From: Acetobacter ascendens
Lineage (GTDB): Bacteria > Pseudomonadota > Alphaproteobacteria > Acetobacterales > Acetobacteraceae
Length of the DNA stretch: 64,000 nt
Direction of reading: 5' to 3'
Assembly (NCBI RefSeq): GCF_001766235.1
Contig: NZ_CP015164.1
Span: 1,597,501 to 1,661,500 of the forward strand
This document shows positions 1 to 13,105 of the stretch, piece by piece; within the stretch, counting starts at the first letter, position 1; each line of letters begins with the position of its first letter. Under the pieces are notes generated by a model. The model saw nothing but the letters and a program-made list of their open reading frames with translations. It did not search any database and had not been told where the DNA came from. The position numbers and the translations under genes were made by a program.

Positions 1-678
1 TCAGCTTACGCCTATTACCTGCGCGCATTGTGCTTTTATGAGCAAATTGCAGATGTACAGCGCGATCAGCAAGGCACGGCAGAATCCATGGATGCGTTGG
101 AAGAAGTGGTCACACGCTTTCCGCAGTCCAAATACGCACGTGATGCGCAGCTGAAAATTGACCTTTGCCGAGATCATCTGGCCGGTAAAGAAATGCTGGT
201 TGGCCGCTATTATCAGCGCGAAAAAAACTACGAAGGTGCTATCAACCGCTACCAACGCGTGGTGCAGGATTTCCAGACCACTAACCACGTGCCCGAAGCT
301 TTGGAGCGCATGGTGGAGGTGTATCTGGATTTGGGTCTAACGGATCAGGCGCGTAAATCTGCCATTGTGCTGGGCTACAACTACCCCGGCAGCAAATGGT
401 ATCGTTACGCTTATGATAACCTGCACCAGTATCATTTGCTGACAGATAAGTTCCCTATTCCCGGTAAGCTTGTTTCCGCATCTGATATGCCAAAAGATGC
501 AGAACCCGGAACAACTGGCGCCAAAAAAGGCGCAGCTATGGAACCAGATGCCCTAGCGACAGATACGCGGAATGAAAACACACAGCCGCAGGCCATGCCT
601 ATCAAGGCGGCACCTGTTACGCCTGTAAAAGCTGAACCTACTGCTCCTGCTGATTCTGCAAGCTCACCAGCAAAATAA
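1..678 (+). CDS. bamD: Outer membrane assembly factor BamD (3' part; starts before the window)
   Basis: BamD is the TPR lipoprotein of the Bam complex that inserts beta-barrel proteins into the outer membrane. The reading frame is open from base 1, so the signal peptide and lipobox lie upstream of the window. The visible part has repeated helix pairs of TPR type (for example YYQREKNYEGAINRYQRVV) followed by the BamD-like ending with KWYRYAYDNL. After about residue 155 of the visible part comes a tail of about 65 residues rich in Ala, Pro, Thr and Lys, probably disordered and longer than in the E. coli protein. recN follows on the same strand, and the bamD-recN-ligA order is usual in this bacterial group. 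The family call is secure; the role of the tail is unknown. Confidence 0.85.
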   Translation, partial: SAYAYYLRALCFYEQIADVQRDQQGTAESMDALEEVVTRFPQSKYARDAQLKIDLCRDHLAGKEMLVGRYYQREKNYEGAINRYQRVVQDFQTTNHVPEALERMVEVYLDLGLTDQARKSAIVLGYNYPGSKWYRYAYDNLHQYHLLTDKFPIPGKLVSASDMPKDAEPGTTGAKKGAAMEPDALATDTRNENTQPQAMPIKAAPVTPVKAEPTAPADSASSPAK

Positions 679-835
679 AGAACACATAGAGAACATTTTT
701 CTGGCGGCTCGTGCCTGAAATGAGTATTGTGCATTTGCCGCCCCTCGCGGGCGGGGCAAGCAGGAAGCTATTGGCTTTTGTGTTTTGCCGTCTTTCCTGT
801 CATTTGGGCGCAAGCCCGGAAAACCGGATGCCATT

Positions 836-4649
<3,814 letters not shown>

Positions 4650-4872
4650 TGGGGCACGGCACACGTTTTTTTGTATTCTGATACAAAAGAGAGATTGCTC
4701 GCCCAGCAAAACTACGCCATGCTACCTTCCAACGAAGGGATGGATTACCAAAGTCGTCCAAAACCAAGAATAAAAATAGCACGCAGGCCAGCCTATCGCC
4801 CCGTTATCTCCTTTTCCTCCCCTCGGTCGGGGCTTTTGGCTTTACTGTATGCAGGAATGAAGTGAACGGCAC

Positions 4873-7548
4873 ATGACCAAGTGGATCTACAGTTTCGGCG
4901 CAGGCCAGAGCGAAGGCAACGCCGGGATGCGCAATCTCCTCGGCGGTAAGGGAGCCAATCTGGCAGAAATGGCCAATATCGGCCTGCCCGTCCCCCCCGG
5001 ATTTACCATTACCACTGAAGTCTGCACGGCGTTCTACGAAAACGGACGGAAATACCCGGCTGAGCTGGAATCCCAGCTTGAAGAAGCCATGGGTCTGGTT
5101 GAAAAAGCCATGGGCCTGCGCTTTGGCGATGCCAATGTCCCCCTGCTTGTTTCTGTCCGTTCTGGCGCACGTGTTTCCATGCCCGGCATGATGGATACAG
5201 TTCTCAACCTGGGGCTGAATGACAGCACCGTTGAAGGGCTTGTAAAATCATCCGGTGATGCCCGGTTTGCATGGGATAGCTACCGCCGCTTCATTCAGAT
5301 GTACGGCTCTGTTGTGCTGGGTGTTGCCCACCACCGCTTTGAAGATCTGCTTGAGCAGATCAAGCGTGCCATCGGCAAGGAAGACGATACGTCTCTGAGC
5401 GCTGAAGAATGGCAGGAAGTCGTTAAAGGCTACAAACAGATTGTTCTGCAGGAAACCGGCACCGCCTTTCCTGAAAGCCCGAAGGAACAGCTTTGGGGTG
5501 CCATTGGAGCCGTGTTTGGCTCATGGATGAACCCACGCGCCAACACTTACCGCAAGCTGCACGATATTCCGGCAAGCTGGGGCACGGCTGTTAACGTGCA
5601 ATCCATGGTGTTCGGCAACATGGGTGATGATTGCGCCACTGGCGTCTGCTTCACACGAGATCCTTCTACCGGTGAAAACATTTTCTACGGTGAATACCTG
5701 ATCAACGCGCAGGGTGAAGACGTTGTGGCCGGTATCCGCACGCCGCAGCCTATGGCGGCCTCCCGTGCGGCTGAAGGCCAAGTGCCTATGGAAAAGGCCC
5801 TGCCCAACGCGTATCAGGAACTGCTGAAAGTGCGCGATCTGCTAGAACGCCACTACCGCGATATGCAGGACATCGAGTTCACGGTACAAGCCAACAAGCT
5901 GTATCTGCTCCAGACACGTTCGGGCAAACGTACAGCCGCAGCTGCTCTGCGCATTGCCATTGATATGGCCAAAGAAAACCTGATCACGCAGGAAGAAGCG
6001 GTTAACCGCGTGCCTCCTGCATCCCTTGATCAGCTTCTGCACCCTGTGCTGGACCCCAAGGCCGAACGTCAGCTTCTTACACGTGGCCTTCCCGCTTCGC
6101 CAGGTGCGGCAACAGGCGTTATCGCGTTCTCTGCTGAAGATGTGGAAGATCGCGCTGCCAAGGGTGAAGATGTTATTCTGGTGCGTGTTGAAACCTCCCC
6201 AGAAGATGTACACGGCATGCACGCTGCACGTGGTGTACTGACAACACGCGGCGGTATGACATCCCACGCTGCTGTGGTTGCTCGTGGTATGGGCCGCGTG
6301 TGCGTGGCTGGTGCTGGTAGCATTGCTGTAGATTACAAAGCCCAGACCATGAAAGTGGACGGCCACACGCTCAAAGCGGGTGACTGGCTTACACTAGACG
6401 GTGGCACAGGTGCTGTTTACAAAGGCCGTGTTCCCACCATTCCGCCAACACTCTCTGGTGACTTCGCAACCCTTATGGGGTGGGCAGATTCCATCCGTCG
6501 CCTTGGTGTGCGTGCCAATGCTGAAACGCCAGAAGATGCGGCAACAGCCCGTCGCTTTGGGGCTGAAGGTATTGGCCTGTGCCGCACAGAGCACATGTTC
6601 TTCGGTCCGGATCGGATTGGCCATGTGCGCCAGATGATCATGGCGGATGACAAAGCCACACGTGCCAAAGCCATTAACGCACTTCTGCCCTTCCAGCGAA
6701 GTGACTTTACAGAATTGTTCCGCATTATGGCGGGGCTGCCTGTTACCATTCGTCTGCTTGATCCGCCTCTGCATGAATTCCTGCCGCATGGTGAAGCAGA
6801 GCTGGAAGAAGTCGCCAAAGCGCTTGGGCAGGATGTTGAAACCCTGCGTGCCCGCCGCTCTGCACTATCCGAAGCCAACCCAATGCTGGGCCACCGTGGT
6901 TGCCGTCTGGGTATTACATACCCAGAAATATACGCCATGCAGGTGCGTGCCATTGCAGAAGCGGCTCTTGATATTGCCAAGGAAACAGGCAAGCCTGTTG
7001 CCCCAGAAATCATGATCCCGCTGATTGGCACAAAAGCAGAGCTGGATCTGGTGCGTAAAACCTGTGAAACTGCCATTGCTGATGTTCTTTCTGAACGCAA
7101 AGCAGAGCTGTCTTACAAAATTGGCACCATGATTGAGCTGCCGCGTGCAGCTATTACGGCAGACCAGATTGCACAGAGTGCTGACTTCTTCTCCTTCGGC
7201 ACAAACGATCTCACGCAAACCACCCTTGGTCTTTCCCGTGATGATGCTGGCTCCTTCCTGCCAGAATACGTGGAAAAAGGGCTGCTTCCGCAGGATCCGT
7301 TTGTTTCGATCGACCGCGAAGGCGTTGGCGCACTGGTGCGTATGGGTGTTGAAAAAGGCCGTGCTACCAAGCCTGACATCAAGCTGGGTATCTGTGGTGA
7401 ACACGGGGGCGATCCGCTTTCCATCTCCTTCTTTGAAGAAGTTGGGCTGGATTATGTGTCCTGCTCCCCTTTCCGGGTGCCCGTTGCCAGATTGGCCGCA
7501 GCACAGGCCGCACTGGCTGCTAAAAACAACAAGGCCGTAAAAGCCTGA
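4873..7548 (+). CDS. ppdK: Pyruvate, phosphate dikinase
   Basis: PPDK interconverts pyruvate, ATP and Pi with phosphoenolpyruvate, AMP and PPi. In acetic acid bacteria it supplies PEP for gluconeogenesis during growth on lactate, pyruvate or other C3 compounds. The 891-residue protein has the N-terminal ATP-grasp domain (GGKGANLAEM at 24-33), the swivelling phosphohistidine domain with GGMTSHAAVVARG (catalytic His465 and regulatory Thr463), and the C-terminal PEP/pyruvate TIM barrel (FFSFGTNDLTQ; GICGEHGG). Its regulator is encoded immediately downstream. A strong intrinsic terminator lies between the two, so the regulator is probably expressed by readthrough or from its own promoter. Confidence 0.97.
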   Translation: MTKWIYSFGAGQSEGNAGMRNLLGGKGANLAEMANIGLPVPPGFTITTEVCTAFYENGRKYPAELESQLEEAMGLVEKAMGLRFGDANVPLLVSVRSGARVSMPGMMDTVLNLGLNDSTVEGLVKSSGDARFAWDSYRRFIQMYGSVVLGVAHHRFEDLLEQIKRAIGKEDDTSLSAEEWQEVVKGYKQIVLQETGTAFPESPKEQLWGAIGAVFGSWMNPRANTYRKLHDIPASWGTAVNVQSMVFGNMGDDCATGVCFTRDPSTGENIFYGEYLINAQGEDVVAGIRTPQPMAASRAAEGQVPMEKALPNAYQELLKVRDLLERHYRDMQDIEFTVQANKLYLLQTRSGKRTAAAALRIAIDMAKENLITQEEAVNRVPPASLDQLLHPVLDPKAERQLLTRGLPASPGAATGVIAFSAEDVEDRAAKGEDVILVRVETSPEDVHGMHAARGVLTTRGGMTSHAAVVARGMGRVCVAGAGSIAVDYKAQTMKVDGHTLKAGDWLTLDGGTGAVYKGRVPTIPPTLSGDFATLMGWADSIRRLGVRANAETPEDAATARRFGAEGIGLCRTEHMFFGPDRIGHVRQMIMADDKATRAKAINALLPFQRSDFTELFRIMAGLPVTIRLLDPPLHEFLPHGEAELEEVAKALGQDVETLRARRSALSEANPMLGHRGCRLGITYPEIYAMQVRAIAEAALDIAKETGKPVAPEIMIPLIGTKAELDLVRKTCETAIADVLSERKAELSYKIGTMIELPRAAITADQIAQSADFFSFGTNDLTQTTLGLSRDDAGSFLPEYVEKGLLPQDPFVSIDREGVGALVRMGVEKGRATKPDIKLGICGEHGGDPLSISFFEEVGLDYVSCSPFRVPVARLAAAQAALAAKNNKAVKA

Positions 7549-7557
7549 ACAAAAAGG

Positions 7558-7587
7558 TGGCCGCCTCTCACCGAGGCGGCCATTTTT
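7558..7587 (+). terminator. Intrinsic terminator after ppdK
   Basis: A perfect 10-bp GC-rich stem (TGGCCGCCTC at 7558-7567 with GAGGCGGCCA at 7573-7582), a 5-nt loop and then TTTTT. It starts 9 bp after the ppdK stop and ends 11 bp before the regulator gene. Confidence 0.9.
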
Positions 7588-7598
7588 GAATCTAGATC

Positions 7599-8423
7599 AT
7601 GCAAAAAAAAATCACGCTCCACCTTGTCTCCGAAGCAACGGGCCAGACACTGGATTCTGTTGCCCGCGCCTGTATTGCGCAGTTTCCTAATACAGAGGTG
7701 CATCTGCGCCACTGGAACCTTATTCGCACGCAGCTCCAGCTCCGCCGGGTTTTACGGCATATCGCGCTGGACCGTGGGCCAGTTATGTCTTCACTGACAG
7801 ACCCAACCTTGCAGGCTGATATGGAAGCAGGCTGTGCAAGCCTACAGGTGCGGCTGTTGGATGTGCTGGATAACGCCCTGCACTTTTTAACGGAAGAAAC
7901 AGGAGAAGAAGCTACGCTGCATCCAGGTGGCCAGTACATCATGGATGAAAACTATTATCAGCGCATTGAGGCCATGCACTATGTGCTAGCGCATGATGAT
8001 GGTCAGGAAACTAAGGGCCTGAACGAAGCTGATGTTATTCTAGTGGGTGTTTCACGCGTTTCTAAAACGCCCACTTGCTTTTATCTGGCAAACAGGGGCC
8101 TAAAGGCTGCCAATGTTCCCTTGGTTATGGGCATTGAACCACCGCAGGATCTGTTCACAACCAATAAACCCGTTATTGGACTGACAATAGACCCAGAACG
8201 CCTGATTGAAATTCGCCGTAACCGTCTATCCCAGATGGTGCCATCTAAGGCCAAGATCGATCCGATAGCAGATTACGCCTATATTGATCTGGAAAAGGTG
8301 CAGGAAGAACTGCACTGGGCGCGCCGCTTGTGCCGCCGCCATAACTGGCCGGTTATTGATGTGACTCGCCGGTCTATTGAGGAAACATCCGCCGCTATTC
8401 TGGATCTGATTTCCGCCGGATAA
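7599..8423 (+). CDS. PPDK regulatory protein (bifunctional Ser/Thr kinase and phosphorylase)
   Basis: This is a DUF299/PpsR-family enzyme. Members use ADP to phosphorylate the Thr two residues before the catalytic His of PPDK, inactivating it, and remove the phosphate with Pi to release PPi. The 274-residue protein has the family N-terminus (KITLHLVSEATGQT) and a P-loop-like GVSRVSKTP at residues 150-158. Adjacency to ppdK strongly suggests PPDK is the target rather than PEP synthase. The start ATG at 7599 follows the ppdK terminator closely; no strong Shine-Dalgarno is seen. Confidence 0.92.
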   Translation: MQKKITLHLVSEATGQTLDSVARACIAQFPNTEVHLRHWNLIRTQLQLRRVLRHIALDRGPVMSSLTDPTLQADMEAGCASLQVRLLDVLDNALHFLTEETGEEATLHPGGQYIMDENYYQRIEAMHYVLAHDDGQETKGLNEADVILVGVSRVSKTPTCFYLANRGLKAANVPLVMGIEPPQDLFTTNKPVIGLTIDPERLIEIRRNRLSQMVPSKAKIDPIADYAYIDLEKVQEELHWARRLCRRHNWPVIDVTRRSIEETSAAILDLISAG

Positions 8424-8429
8424 AAAACA

Positions 8430-8465
8430 CCTTCTTCTCCCTGAATGTATACAGGAAGAAGAAGG
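8430..8465 (-). terminator. Intrinsic terminator of the 8475-8858 gene
   Basis: A 14-bp stem with one mismatch (8430-8443 with 8452-8465) and an 8-nt loop. On the minus strand it is followed by TGTTTTTT, so it should stop transcription of the small secreted-protein gene. On the plus strand there is no T-run, although the hairpin follows the PPDK regulator. Confidence 0.7.
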
Positions 8466-8474
8466 AAGTCTGTT

Positions 8475-8858
8475 CTAGTCAGCCATTTCTTCCGGGGTCA
8501 GGTGCTGGATGCGTATCGCCTGCCCTTGTGCATTATAATAAATAATGCTGCTTCCACGCCGCTGTGCGTAACCATCTGGCTTGCCATCTTGGGTCCAGAA
8601 TAACAGTCGGTTTGCATCTGGCTGTTCCTGCACTTTATCGCCCTCTGGCTTGTAGCGATATTTGCTGAAATCCTTATGGGCACGTGGCAATGGCGGTTTG
8701 GTTGCCAACTTGTGCATATCTGCTGGGCGATGCGTGTCTGCATCATCATCATCGCCCAGCCCTTCTTCTGCCATAGCAGAAGGCATATTCAAAACAGGCA
8801 GAGCAACTGCGCAAACACCTGCCAGAACCAACCACTTCTTACGCAACACAGGCATCAT
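8475..8858 (-). CDS. Small secreted protein of unknown function
   Basis: I do not recognise this 127-residue protein. It begins with a clear signal peptide (KKWLVLAGVCAVALPVLN, likely cut after a SAMA motif). The mature part is short, starts with an acidic stretch (GLGDDDDADTH), and has a basic and aromatic centre (HKDFSKYRYKPEGD) and a C-terminal part with SSIIYYNAQGQAIRIQHL, which looks like beta strands. The ATG at 8858 is chosen because AAAGGAAAG lies at a good distance upstream; an ATG at 8855 is equally possible. It is probably a periplasmic or surface protein restricted to acetic acid bacteria; that is inference. Confidence 0.65.
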   Translation of the reverse strand: MMPVLRKKWLVLAGVCAVALPVLNMPSAMAEEGLGDDDDADTHRPADMHKLATKPPLPRAHKDFSKYRYKPEGDKVQEQPDANRLLFWTQDGKPDGYAQRRGSSIIYYNAQGQAIRIQHLTPEEMAD

Positions 8859-9105
8859 GCTGCTGCTTTCCTTTTTCTGCTCCACTGCTTGCAGATACAT
8901 GATCTGACAGCAGCGAAATGCCATTGTTCCCATATATTGGAACAAAACGATCCTACACCCAACAGAGCAAGCCTGTTTTTCACCATCCTGTCATGCCATT
9001 TTACCAAAGAAATATCCTTAATAAGGCCACAACAGCGATATTCTGCGTATATATCCACCAGAATACCTGTTTGCGGGGCTTTAGGCAGGCTGTATCATTA
9101 AGCGC

Positions 9106-9705
9106 ATGACCGAAACGCTTCTCAGCCCCTTTACTCTGGAACGGGATATTAAAAAAAGCCGCTTTCTCGCCAGTGCTACACCTATAAACAGCATAGAAGA
9201 GGCCGAAGCTTTTATCAGCCGTATTGCCGCGGCAGGGCCAGATGCCACGCACCATTGCTGGGCATGGCAATTTGGCCCGCACTGCCGCTGCCATGATGCC
9301 GGAGAACCATCGGGCACTGCTGGGCGGCCAATTTTACAGGTTGTTGTTGCACAAAAGCTTGATCGGGTTGCCATTGTGGTGTCGCGCTGGTTTGGCGGCA
9401 TCAAGCTTGGGGCCGGAGGCCTCGTGCGCGCTTATGCAGGCACTGCGGCAGAGTGTTTGCGGGAAGCCCCCAAAGAACCGCTGATAGACCGTATTAAGCT
9501 GAGCTTTCATTGCCCGTTTTCACTTATCGGGCTGCTACAGTCTCGCCTGCCTGAATGGGGAGTAGAGGCTGACACGCCAGAATTTGATGCTCTGGGCGCT
9601 CAGTTCGTTCTTACGCTGCCCGCTGAATGGCAGGAAGACATCACTCAACGCATCACAGACCTGACAAATGGTCAGGCCCAGATACGCTTGGTGGAAGAAA
9701 ATTAG
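9106..9705 (+). CDS. YigZ/IMPACT family protein
   Basis: The 199-residue protein matches the YigZ (UPF0029/IMPACT) family. It has the N-terminal KKSRFLA, then the core HHCWAWQFG, DAGEPSGTAGRPIL and VVSRWFGGIKLGAGGLVRAY, followed by the small C-terminal ferredoxin-like DUF1949 region. The eukaryotic relative IMPACT regulates Gcn2; bacterial members have no settled function but are thought to bind RNA or ribosomes. Its stop codon overlaps that of the convergent secreted-protein gene by 2-3 bases. Confidence 0.88.
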   Translation: MTETLLSPFTLERDIKKSRFLASATPINSIEEAEAFISRIAAAGPDATHHCWAWQFGPHCRCHDAGEPSGTAGRPILQVVVAQKLDRVAIVVSRWFGGIKLGAGGLVRAYAGTAAECLREAPKEPLIDRIKLSFHCPFSLIGLLQSRLPEWGVEADTPEFDALGAQFVLTLPAEWQEDITQRITDLTNGQAQIRLVEEN

Positions 9706-10106
9706 CGCGGGATAACCCACCCGTTGCCGGTAGAATCCCCAACCTGCCCGGAACCAAACGGGCTACTGCTCTGATAAGCAGAACCGTATTTGGAAATATC
9801 AGAACCGGTTACCGAGTCACGGTGCACCTTGGCCAGATGATCTGGATCTGCGCCATGCTGAAAATCCATGGACGGGGCATCCTGATACCCCGGCGGCAAA
9901 TTACGATGCCCATGCACGGTCTTCTTTTCAGAAGACTGGCTCTGCTGGCCATTGGAATCGAGGCTGCCAGAACCTTCAGCGAAGGAAACATTATCATCAG
10001 GCATCAGGGCCGGATCTGCATAAGCCGCAGAAATACCAGCCATAAGGCCAAACCCAACACATATGCCCGAAAGCACCGTTACAAACGGTTTACGCAGCTG
10101 CGCCAT
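9702..10106 (-). CDS. Secreted low-complexity protein of unknown function
   Basis: This 134-residue protein has a signal peptide (VTVLSGICVGFGLMAGISAA, cut likely near AYA-DP). The mature part is rich in Ser, Gly, Asp and Gln (for example SGSLDSNGQQSQSSEKK) and has no recognisable domain. It is probably disordered and exported to the periplasm. GGGGTAA upstream of the ATG at 10106 may serve as the ribosome binding site. I do not recognise a family; it is likely lineage-specific. Confidence 0.6.
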   Translation of the reverse strand: MAQLRKPFVTVLSGICVGFGLMAGISAAYADPALMPDDNVSFAEGSGSLDSNGQQSQSSEKKTVHGHRNLPPGYQDAPSMDFQHGADPDHLAKVHRDSVTGSDISKYGSAYQSSSPFGSGQVGDSTGNGWVIPR

Positions 10107-10397
10107 TGCGCGTTACCCCGCGGAAAAATGAAAATTTACCCTGCCCGAAAAACCGTTCCAGCCGGGCTGTGCTAGTGCTATATTGCACCAACGTGGCAAA
10201 ATGCCAAACCAAACGGCCATATGTCCGCCATACATTAACGGCAGGCGCGCGCGTTTGGCATAAAGATGGAATTTGCCTATTGCCGCTGTTTTAGACATAA
10301 AGGCTTCCCCTTGGCAGCCGTACGCGGATGCAAGGCGCTTTATGTATCTTTATTCAACCTCTGACCTGACCACCCTTAAACTGACAGGAACCGCGTT
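10107..10397. other. Divergent intergenic region, no gene seen
   Basis: About 290 bp separate the secreted-protein gene (minus strand) from the DAHP synthase gene (plus strand). The region should hold both promoters. AGGAA just before 10398 is the ribosome binding site of the DAHP synthase. I see no leader peptide with a Trp, Phe or Tyr run and no known riboswitch. Confidence 0.5.
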
Positions 10398-11777
10398 ATG
10401 AGTGCAACGCTCACCCAGCCCAACCCGACGTCTGCGACCTGGATGCCGGATAGCTGGCGTTCGTTTCCCGTAAAGCAGATTCCCAGTTATCCGGACCAGG
10501 CTGCGCTTAAAACGGTTGAAGATCGGCTGAGTTCCTATCCGCCACTGGTGTTTGCTGGGGAAGTGCGCACCCTGCGCAACCATCTGGCACAGGCTGCTAC
10601 CGGGCAGGCCTTTGTTCTTCAGGGCGGCGCATGTGCCGAAAGCTTTGGTGAATTCAAAGCCAATATCGTGCGTGATACCTTCCGCGTGCTGTTGCAAATG
10701 GCCGTGGTGCTGACATTTGGCGCCAAGGTGCCAGTTGTTAAAATTGGCCGTATGGCTGGCCAGTTCGCCAAACCGCGCTCTTCCGATACAGAAACTGTAA
10801 ATGGCGTTACCCTGCCATCTTACCGGGGTGACATTATTAACGGTTCGGACTTCACGCCGGAATCCCGCATCCCTGATCCTGTGCGTATGGAAACCGGCTA
10901 CTTCCAATCCACCGGTATCCAGAACCTTTTGCGTGCATTCTCACACGGTGGGTATGCCAATCTGCATCAGGTGCACCACTGGAATCTGGGCTTTATTGAG
11001 CGTTCTCCGCTTTCCAACCGTTACCGCGTTATGGCGGAACGTATTGGGGAAACACTGGCATTCATGCAGGCTTGTGGGCTGAACGCCGCATCTGCCCCGC
11101 AGATTGATGAAACAGAGTTTTATACCTCTCATGAAGCGCTGCTGCTGCCTTACGAACAGGCTCTGACACGTATCGACTCGACATCTGGTGAATGGTACGA
11201 CTGCTCCGCCCACTTTGTGTGGATTGGTGACCGCACCCGCCAGCCCGATGGCGCGCATGTTGAGTTCCTGCGTGGTGTGCGTAACCCTATCGGCATTAAG
11301 GTTGGCCCTACCACCAGCGTGGAAGACATCAAAAAGCTGACAGAAATCCTGAACCCAAAAAACGAAGCCGGGCGTATTACGCTTATCTCTCGTATGGGTG
11401 CGGATAAGATTACAGAAAAACTGCCCCCGCTTATGCGGGCCGTAAAAGCTACAGGGCAGACTGTAACGTGGCTGACAGACCCCATGCACGGCAACACCAC
11501 ATCCACGCAGCAGAAGATTAAAACCCGTTCCTTCGATTCCATCGTGAAGGAAGTAAAAGGCTTCTTTGCTGTTTGTGCGGCAGAAAACGTGCCTGCCGGT
11601 GGCGTGCATCTGGAAATGACAGGCCAGAACGTAACGGAATGCGTAGGTGGTGCGCATTGCCTGACAGAAGAAGATCTGGGTAACCGTTACGAAACCTTCT
11701 GTGACCCGCGCCTGAATGCTGAACAATCCTTGGAACTGGCATTCCTGATTGCAGAAGAACTCAAAAGCGAACGCTAA
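10398..11777 (+). CDS. Class II 3-deoxy-7-phosphoheptulonate (DAHP) synthase
   Basis: This enzyme joins PEP and erythrose-4-phosphate in the first step of the shikimate pathway. The 459-residue length and motifs identify the class II (plant or mycobacterial) type: [12 protein letters not shown] near residue 75, [14 protein letters not shown], the metal-site Cys in GGACAES, and the C-terminal LTDPMHGNT and [22 protein letters not shown] precedes the ATG. An inverted repeat lies just after the stop. Class II enzymes are the usual DAHP synthases in many Alphaproteobacteria. Confidence 0.95.
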   Translation: MSATLTQPNPTSATWMPDSWRSFPVKQIPSYPDQAALKTVEDRLSSYPPLVFAGEVRTLRNHLAQAATGQAFVLQGGACAESFGEFKANIVRDTFRVLLQMAVVLTFGAKVPVVKIGRMAGQFAKPRSSDTETVNGVTLPSYRGDIINGSDFTPESRIPDPVRMETGYFQSTGIQNLLRAFSHGGYANLHQVHHWNLGFIERSPLSNRYRVMAERIGETLAFMQACGLNAASAPQIDETEFYTSHEALLLPYEQALTRIDSTSGEWYDCSAHFVWIGDRTRQPDGAHVEFLRGVRNPIGIKVGPTTSVEDIKKLTEILNPKNEAGRITLISRMGADKITEKLPPLMRAVKATGQTVTWLTDPMHGNTTSTQQKIKTRSFDSIVKEVKGFFAVCAAENVPAGGVHLEMTGQNVTECVGGAHCLTEEDLGNRYETFCDPRLNAEQSLELAFLIAEELKSER

Positions 11778-11798
11778 GGCAAACACGCTTTTATGAAC

Positions 11799-11820
11799 TC
11801 AGCCTGAACATTCAGGCTGA
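11799..11820 (+). terminator. Inverted repeat downstream of DAHP synthase
   Basis: A perfect 10-bp inverted repeat (TCAGCCTGAA and TTCAGGCTGA) with a 2-base centre, 21 bp after the DAHP synthase stop. It lacks a T-run on either strand, so it is either a weak terminator or mRNA 3'-end structure, or a dyad for a DNA-binding protein. Confidence 0.4.
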
Positions 11821-11905
11821 TCACAGAACCGGGGGGTGGGGTTTACCTTGTCCCCCGTTGTTCCCATCATCCCTGCAGCCCCAATGGCAGAAAGAGCAGA
11901 TCAGG

Positions 11906-13105
11906 ATGACGCATTCCTTCTCCAAACCTTCAGCAGGCGTCTGTTCGGCCCGCACAGCAGCACCGCTTTCCGATGCGGAAATTCGCGCGCGCACAGATTC
12001 CTACTTTAATCGTACCCGCCAGATTGTAAGCCGGTTTGGAGATTGCGAGGTTACATACGCCTTCTTTATCCGTCGTCCGGTTATTTCTGCTCCGGGGCTG
12101 ATGCTGGAATGGCTTAAAAACGTTATGGCCCAGCGCCAAGCGCCCTACACCGTAGATGTGGTGCACCCGGAAGGTGAATGGGTGGGCGCTGGTGAGCCGC
12201 TGGTTTACGTAACAGGGTCCTTTACCCATCTGGCGGATTTAGAAACGCTGCTGCTGCAAAAACTCGGCAGCCCATGTGTTGCGGCCCATCGCGCTTACCA
12301 GATGGCTCTTTCCCTACCCCATACTCGCTTCTTGGCCATGGATGCCCGCCATTGCGCTGGGTATGAAATGCAAGAGCTTATGGCTTACGCGGCCTCTGTG
12401 GGTGGGCGTGAGGCGCAGGAAAACGGGGCTATCGGGTTTGTAGGAACAGCCAATGATGCCGTAGCACCCTTTTTTGGGAGCACACATGGCGCAGGCACCA
12501 TGCCACATGCCTTAATTGGCTATGCAGGCTCTACCGTGCGTGCGGCTGAAATGTTTCATGCGGAATTCCCGCATACCGATCTTGTGGTTCTGGTAGATTA
12601 CTTCGGGCAGGAAATTACGGATGCACTGGCCGTTTGCTCTCGCTTTCCCCAACTGGCGGCAGAAGGCAAGCTAGCTGTTAGGTTGGATACACATGGTGGC
12701 CGCTTTATGCAGGGGCTGAATCCGCAGGAATCCTATGCGGTCGTCAACCGTCATGCGCCTGAAGCACTGCGCCGTTACCGTTCCGATAAAGAACTGCGTT
12801 ACCTGATTGGCACAGGTGTTTCTGCCGCAGCCATTTGGAAGATGCGTGAAGAGCTGGACCACGCAGGCTTCCCACACGTTAAAATTATTGCGTCTTCTGG
12901 CTTTGGCGTTACCAAGTGCGCCTGTATGGCGGATGCACATGCCCCCATTGATGTTGTGGGCACTGGCTCCTTTATTCCTGAACTGTGGAACGAAACCTAC
13001 GCCACAGCCGATATTGTCTCCTATAACGGCGTTGAACGGGTAAAAATTGGACGGGAATTCCTTCTTCCTTCCTTCCGCAAAACCACCAAAGGCGAACAGA
13101 CATGA
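11906..13105 (+). CDS. pncB: Nicotinate phosphoribosyltransferase
   Basis: This enzyme converts nicotinate and PRPP to nicotinate mononucleotide in NAD salvage. The 399-residue protein has the family's N-terminal SYFNRTRQI, the central FVGTANDAVA and STHGAGTMPHALIG, and a late VKIIASSGFG and DVVGTGSFIP that bind the phosphate. The ATG at 11906 is preferred over an upstream in-frame TTG at 11858 because it is an ATG preceded by CAGG and the extra residues are not family-like. The stop overlaps the next gene by 4 bp (ATGA), and a nicotinamidase gene lies 1.8 kb downstream on the same strand. Confidence 0.85.
   Translation: MTHSFSKPSAGVCSARTAAPLSDAEIRARTDSYFNRTRQIVSRFGDCEVTYAFFIRRPVISAPGLMLEWLKNVMAQRQAPYTVDVVHPEGEWVGAGEPLVYVTGSFTHLADLETLLLQKLGSPCVAAHRAYQMALSLPHTRFLAMDARHCAGYEMQELMAYAASVGGREAQENGAIGFVGTANDAVAPFFGSTHGAGTMPHALIGYAGSTVRAAEMFHAEFPHTDLVVLVDYFGQEITDALAVCSRFPQLAAEGKLAVRLDTHGGRFMQGLNPQESYAVVNRHAPEALRRYRSDKELRYLIGTGVSAAAIWKMREELDHAGFPHVKIIASSGFGVTKCACMADAHAPIDVVGTGSFIPELWNETYATADIVSYNGVERVKIGREFLLPSFRKTTKGEQT

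Noticed and set aside
4668-4687. AT-rich inverted repeat after ligA (TTTTGTAT...ATACAAAA)
   Set aside because: A short AT stem without a T-run on the ligA strand; not convincing as a terminator.
4819-4832. Hairpin CCCC...GGGG followed by CTTTTGG before ppdK
   Set aside because: The stem is only four base pairs, too weak for a terminator or attenuator claim.
10106-10294. 62-residue plus-strand frame in the DAHP synthase upstream region
   Set aside because: Composition is not protein-like, there is no ribosome binding site, and it overlaps the start of the divergent gene.
11858-11905. Upstream TTG start for nicotinate phosphoribosyltransferase
   Set aside because: It adds 16 residues without family similarity; the ATG at 11906 is better placed.
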